The notes beneath the pieces were generated by a model. That model had not been told where the DNA came from. It searched no databases and saw nothing but the letters and a program-made list of their open reading frames with translations. From contig CAXTKQ010000147.1 of assembly GCA_964244955.1 (NCBI GenBank), positions 1 to 8,278 of the forward strand: DNA of 8,278 bases, written 5' to 3'. The translations under genes were made by a program, and so were the position numbers. This document shows, piece after piece, positions 5,772 to 8,278 of this stretch. The stretch comes from Mucilaginibacter_A sp964244955 (GTDB lineage Bacteria; Bacteroidota; Bacteroidia; Sphingobacteriales; Sphingobacteriaceae). Positions within the stretch are counted from its first letter, which is position 1, and each line of letters starts with the position of its first letter.

Positions 5772-6113
5772 TTAGTCATCTTCGTACTCGTCCTTCCAAC
5801 CGGTAAGTTCCTGATAAACGCCTTGCAATTCAGAAAAAGCATGGCTATCATTTGCTTGCCGGGCAATAGCCATCCCTTTTTCATAGGTAAAAACAGCATC
5901 GGGTTTTCGGCCGAGCGCTTCATACAACTTCCCCAAATGGTAATAAGTGCCCACGTAAGCCGGATGGTTGTTCACCAAATCTTCGTAAAACGCCAACGCT
6001 TTGTCGGTATCGTTCAACCTAAGATATTCTGTGGCGAGTGCGTATTTGAGAAATTCGTCTCCTGGCTCGTCATTAAAAAACGCTAAAAGCTTGTCCAGTC
6101 GGGTTTGCTGCAT
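5772..6113 (-). CDS. Small tetratricopeptide-repeat protein
   Basis: This 113-residue soluble protein has no signal peptide and about two TPR units, residues about 19-50 (DEFLKYALATEYLRLNDTDK onward) and 53-86 (YVGTYYHLGKLYEALGRKPD onward). They show the TPR pattern of small residues at A27 and A39 and the Y-x-x-L-G-x-L-Y helix. A third partial helix pair with ELQGVYQEL follows, and the tail is acidic (EYEDD). Proteins of this size and pattern are familiar in Bacteroidota as uncharacterised TPR proteins, and TPRs generally bind other proteins. Its ATG at 6113 follows an AT-rich leader. The gene ends 12 bases before the chrA TTG and in the same frame, and the stop overlaps another ATG (TAATG, 5774-5770), a pattern typical of translational coupling. 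No specific partner can be named. Confidence 0.85.
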   Translation of the reverse strand: MQQTRLDKLLAFFNDEPGDEFLKYALATEYLRLNDTDKALAFYEDLVNNHPAYVGTYYHLGKLYEALGRKPDAVFTYEKGMAIARQANDSHAFSELQGVYQELTGWKDEYEDD

Positions 6114-6427
6114 CTTAAACAGGTATTTTTTTTATTTTTGTAAAAAACAGTTTTAAAGTTATCAGCAATAAAAGCCTGACAGCAGGCAAAAATAACTTTT
6201 ACTGCCAACAACGCGCAATTTAAGGCAAATGAAAAGCTGGTTAATGCAACTTTAACATTTTACACTTCAGGATTGATTGAAAGGAATCCGAAAAAATGGT
6301 GCTAAAAACAGTATCAAATTCTTCTATCTTTTTAAAAACCGTAATGAAATGCCAACGTTGAACTACAACAACAAAACAAAGGGTACAGGCAAAAATCAAA
6401 AAAAGAAGCTTGGTGATGGGCAATAAC
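6114..6427. other. AT-rich divergent intergenic region, no gene seen
   Basis: These 314 bases separate the start of the TPR gene from the start of the DUF151 gene. I see no convincing coding region. A plus-strand TATTTTTG (6133-6140) fits the -7 box TAnnTTTG, with TTTG at 6104-6107 but a 25-base spacer, so a promoter for the DUF151 gene is possible but weak. A nested inverted repeat lies at 6155-6199. GGATT (6271-6275) and AATCC (6285-6289) form a short stem. The last 60 bases are A-rich, typical of a Bacteroidota leader. Confidence 0.5.
6155..6199. repeat. Nested inverted repeat (possible hairpin)
   Basis: AAAGTTAT (6155-6162) and ATAACTTT (6192-6199) are perfect 8-base reverse complements. 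They enclose a second hairpin, GCCTG-ACAG-CAGGC (6174-6187). It could be a leader structure or an operator between the TPR gene and the DUF151 gene. The biological role is unknown. Confidence 0.4.
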
Positions 6428-7030
6428 ATGCAAAAAATAAAATTAGATATTGTAGGCTTGTCTTACAGTCAAACCCAATCCGGCGCGTATGCATTGGTTT
6501 TGGGCGAAATCAGCGGGCGGCGGCGTTTGCCAATCGTGATCGGCAGTTTTGAAGCGCAGGCCATTGCCATCGAAATTGAAAAGATGACGCCCAGCCGCCC
6601 GTTGACGCACGACCTTTTTAAAACCTTCGCGCAAGCTTATCACATTACCATCCAGGAAGTGATCATTTACAATTTGATTGACGGTATTTTTTATTCTAAA
6701 TTGATTTGCTCGGACGGTAAAAAAACCATGGAAATTGACGCCCGCACTTCGGATGGGATAGCGATGGCCGTTCGTTTTAACTGCCCGATTTATACGTATG
6801 AATTCATTTTATCTTCTGCCGGAATTGTGATCGAAGGGAACGATTTTGTTTACCTGGAAAACATCAACGCCGACCCGCAGGAAGAAAAAAACATCGCTGC
6901 CGTGGCCAAAGGCTATACTTCTTTTAGCACCGAAGAATTGGAAGTAAAGCTGAAAGATGCCCTGGCCGAAGAAGCTTACGAAAAAGCCGCAAAAATCCGC
7001 GATGAACTGACGCGCCGCAAAGCTTCCTGA
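6428..7030 (+). CDS. Bifunctional nuclease family protein (DUF151) with C-terminal UVR motif
   Basis: The 200-residue cytoplasmic protein is of the DUF151/bifunctional-nuclease family, some members of which are reported to degrade RNA and DNA. The DUF151 domain spans about residues 1-140, with RRLPIVIGSFEAQAIA (32-47), KMTPSRPLTHDLF (52-64) and DARTSDGIAMAVRFNCPIY (104-122), the conserved core of the family. A UVR (UvrB/UvrC-type) motif follows at about 167-197 (FSTEELEVKLKDAL, then EAYEKAAKIRDEL), a helical hairpin used for protein contacts in nucleotide excision repair and Clp adaptors. Possible starts are TTG 6410, GTG 6413, ATG 6416 and ATG 6428. The last gives MQKIKLDIVGLS, matching the family's usual N-terminus. 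An AGAAG at 6404-6408 would suit 6416, so that start remains possible. Nuclease activity is inferred only. Confidence 0.9.
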   Translation: MQKIKLDIVGLSYSQTQSGAYALVLGEISGRRRLPIVIGSFEAQAIAIEIEKMTPSRPLTHDLFKTFAQAYHITIQEVIIYNLIDGIFYSKLICSDGKKTMEIDARTSDGIAMAVRFNCPIYTYEFILSSAGIVIEGNDFVYLENINADPQEEKNIAAVAKGYTSFSTEELEVKLKDALAEEAYEKAAKIRDELTRRKAS

Positions 7031-7080
7031 TTTTTTCTGCTGAAATTTTCGGTAATTCCCGATCTTAATTTATAATTTCC

Positions 7081-7095
7081 GCTTTATTTTAAAGC
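7081..7095. repeat. Short hairpin before the nucleoside transporter gene
   Basis: GCTTTA (7081-7086) and TAAAGC (7090-7095) form a perfect 6-bp stem with a TTT loop, 12 bases before the transporter ATG. It lies in the 77-base gap after the DUF151 gene. It could be a weak terminator or a structure affecting translation. A short AT-rich stem like this can arise by chance. Confidence 0.3.
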
Positions 7096-7107
7096 TGAAT
7101 AGCGTAT

Positions 7108-8278
7108 ATGGAAAGATTTACCGGGTTGATAGGCGTTGTACTGATTTTTGCCCTTGCTTTTTTATTGTCCAACAACCGGAAAGCCATCAACTACCGGATT
7201 GTACTTTCCGGTCTGGCCATTCAGTTGCTGCTGGCGGTTTTTATTTTGAAAACCTCCGTTGGCAAACACGTTTTTTCCTGGCTGGGCGAAAAGGTTTCCA
7301 AACTGCTGGATTTCTCTCACGTTGGCGCCACCTTTGTTTTTGGCCCGCTTACCGACCGTTTATTTCTCAACAAAGCTTTCGGCCCAGAAGTTAATACCAT
7401 TTTCTTTTTCAGCATCATCCCAACCATCATTTTTGTGGCCGTTTTGGTGAGCGTAGCTTATCATTTAGGCATTATGCAACGTGTGGTAAAAGGTGTTGCC
7501 ATTGTGGTTTACAAACTAATGGGCGTTTCCGGTGCCGAAGCGCTATCCAATGTGGCCAGTACTTTTGTGGGACAGGTGGAAGCGCAAATCATGATCAAAC
7601 CGTTTTTAAAAGGCATGACCATGTCGGAACTGCTGGCTTCGATGGCCGGAAGTATGGCTTGCATTGCCGGCGGCGTCATGGCGGTTTATATTTCTTTTGG
7701 TGTGCCTGCGGAGTATTTGCTGGCGGCAAGCATCATGGCCGCGCCCGGAGCTTTGGTTATTTCCAAGATTGTTTGGCCGGAAACCGAAGTATCCGAAACG
7801 AAAGGAAAGGTTTCTTTAGAGATCAAAAAAGTGGACGCCAATTTGGTGGATGCGATTTCGCACGGTGCAAGCGACGGTTTAAAAGTGGGCCTGAACGTGA
7901 TTGCGATGCTGATCGGTTTTATTGCCATCATTGCTCTGGTTGATTATATTTTGGGAAAGATTGGTTTTTTTATGGGCAATAACCTGCACGCCAATTTGGA
8001 TTTTATCGGTATTGATTTAAAAACTTTGAGCCTGAAACAAATTCTGGGCGCGTTGTTTTCTGTTTTTGCCTGGGCGATGGGCGTTCCGGGAAAAGACGTG
8101 CGCAGCGTTGGCTCTTTGATGGGAACTAAAATGGTTTTGAACGAATTTGTGGCTTATCTTGATTTGATTAAAATCAAAGCCAGCTTAACGCCAAAAGCTT
8201 TGTTGATTTCCAGTTTTGCGCTTTGCGGGTTTGCCAACTTCAGTTCTATTGCCATACAAGTTGGCGGCATCGGCGAAC
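7108..8278 (+). CDS. Concentrative nucleoside transporter (CNT/NupC family), 3' end missing
   Basis: This is an inner-membrane, cation-coupled nucleoside importer of the CNT family; 390 codons are present and the end lies beyond the window. The N-terminal part (about 1-130) holds three hydrophobic segments and the YRIVLSGLAIQLLLAVF stretch typical of the NupC N-terminal domain. The gate domain follows, and the HP1 substrate loop reads ALSNVASTFVGQVEAQIMIK (145-164). Then come the conserved MTMSELLASMAGSMACIAGG (170-189), NEFVAY (345-350) and CGFANFSSIAIQVGGIG (373-389). The ribose-contacting Glu, Asn and Ser of the family are kept (E346, N377, S380 by motif alignment). The usual GQTEAP is GQVEAQ here, so base recognition may differ. 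The ATG at 7108 starts 77 bases after the DUF151 stop; co-transcription is possible. The family is certain, the substrate is not. Confidence 0.93.
   Translation, partial: MERFTGLIGVVLIFALAFLLSNNRKAINYRIVLSGLAIQLLLAVFILKTSVGKHVFSWLGEKVSKLLDFSHVGATFVFGPLTDRLFLNKAFGPEVNTIFFFSIIPTIIFVAVLVSVAYHLGIMQRVVKGVAIVVYKLMGVSGAEALSNVASTFVGQVEAQIMIKPFLKGMTMSELLASMAGSMACIAGGVMAVYISFGVPAEYLLAASIMAAPGALVISKIVWPETEVSETKGKVSLEIKKVDANLVDAISHGASDGLKVGLNVIAMLIGFIAIIALVDYILGKIGFFMGNNLHANLDFIGIDLKTLSLKQILGALFSVFAWAMGVPGKDVRSVGSLMGTKMVLNEFVAYLDLIKIKASLTPKALLISSFALCGFANFSSIAIQVGGIGE

Noticed and set aside
5233..5772. 179-codon minus-strand frame starting at the TAATG overlap
   Set aside because: It is the +1 shadow of chrA: the conserved CHR motifs are in the other frame, and this one is rich in Phe, Cys and Gly without a recognisable domain. 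Only its ATG is of interest, for the chrA start question.
6241..6429. Minus-strand 62-codon frame with a hydrophobic N-terminus (LLFLIFACTLCFVVVV)
   Set aside because: The hydrophobic stretch is the antisense of the A-rich leader before the DUF151 gene, which automatically reads as Phe/Leu/Val. Its start overlaps the DUF151 start codon. A small membrane peptide cannot be excluded but has no support.
7259..7943. Short open frames on both strands inside the nucleoside transporter gene
   Set aside because: They are frame shadows of the long CNT reading frame that runs from 7108 to the window end without a stop and carries all the family motifs.

Overview
The window reads as a scaffold piece from a draft genome of a Bacteroidota bacterium, most likely of the Chitinophagaceae/Sphingobacteriaceae type. 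The support is the protein style (DnaB, RlmB, the DUF151 nuclease and ManC all resemble Bacteroidota forms), weak or absent Shine-Dalgarno sequences, a TAnnTTTG promoter-like element before dnaB, and moderate GC content with AT-rich intergenic DNA. A run of ten N inside dnaB marks an assembly gap. Taxonomy is inferred from sequence style only.

Layout: the 5' end of recQ (minus, 1-183) diverges from manC (plus, 415-1500; GDP-mannose synthesis). A repeat-packed stretch (about 1504-1690) separates manC from the convergent rlmB (minus; 23S rRNA Gm2251 methyltransferase) and supplies the last codons of rlmB. rlmB diverges from dnaB (plus; replicative helicase) across a 307-base region holding a perfect DnaA box and a near-match. 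dnaB converges on chrA (minus; chromate/CHR transporter) across a 162-base nested inverted-repeat element. Upstream of chrA, 12 bases away and in the same reading frame, lies a small TPR protein gene, so the two probably form an operon. After a 314-base AT-rich gap come a DUF151 bifunctional-nuclease gene with a UVR motif (plus) and a concentrative nucleoside transporter gene that runs off the right edge (plus).

The genes are mostly housekeeping (DNA repair and replication, rRNA modification, sugar-nucleotide supply, transport) and do not form one pathway. I see no phage, CRISPR, toxin-antitoxin or defence system. The most interesting content is intergenic: a 13-mer, ATGCTTCTTTTAT, present in four exact copies, all outside genes; a tandem and inverted AGCTGATTGCTGA-type repeat; and the nested palindromic element after dnaB, which looks like a REP/BIME-like or MITE-like dispersed repeat.
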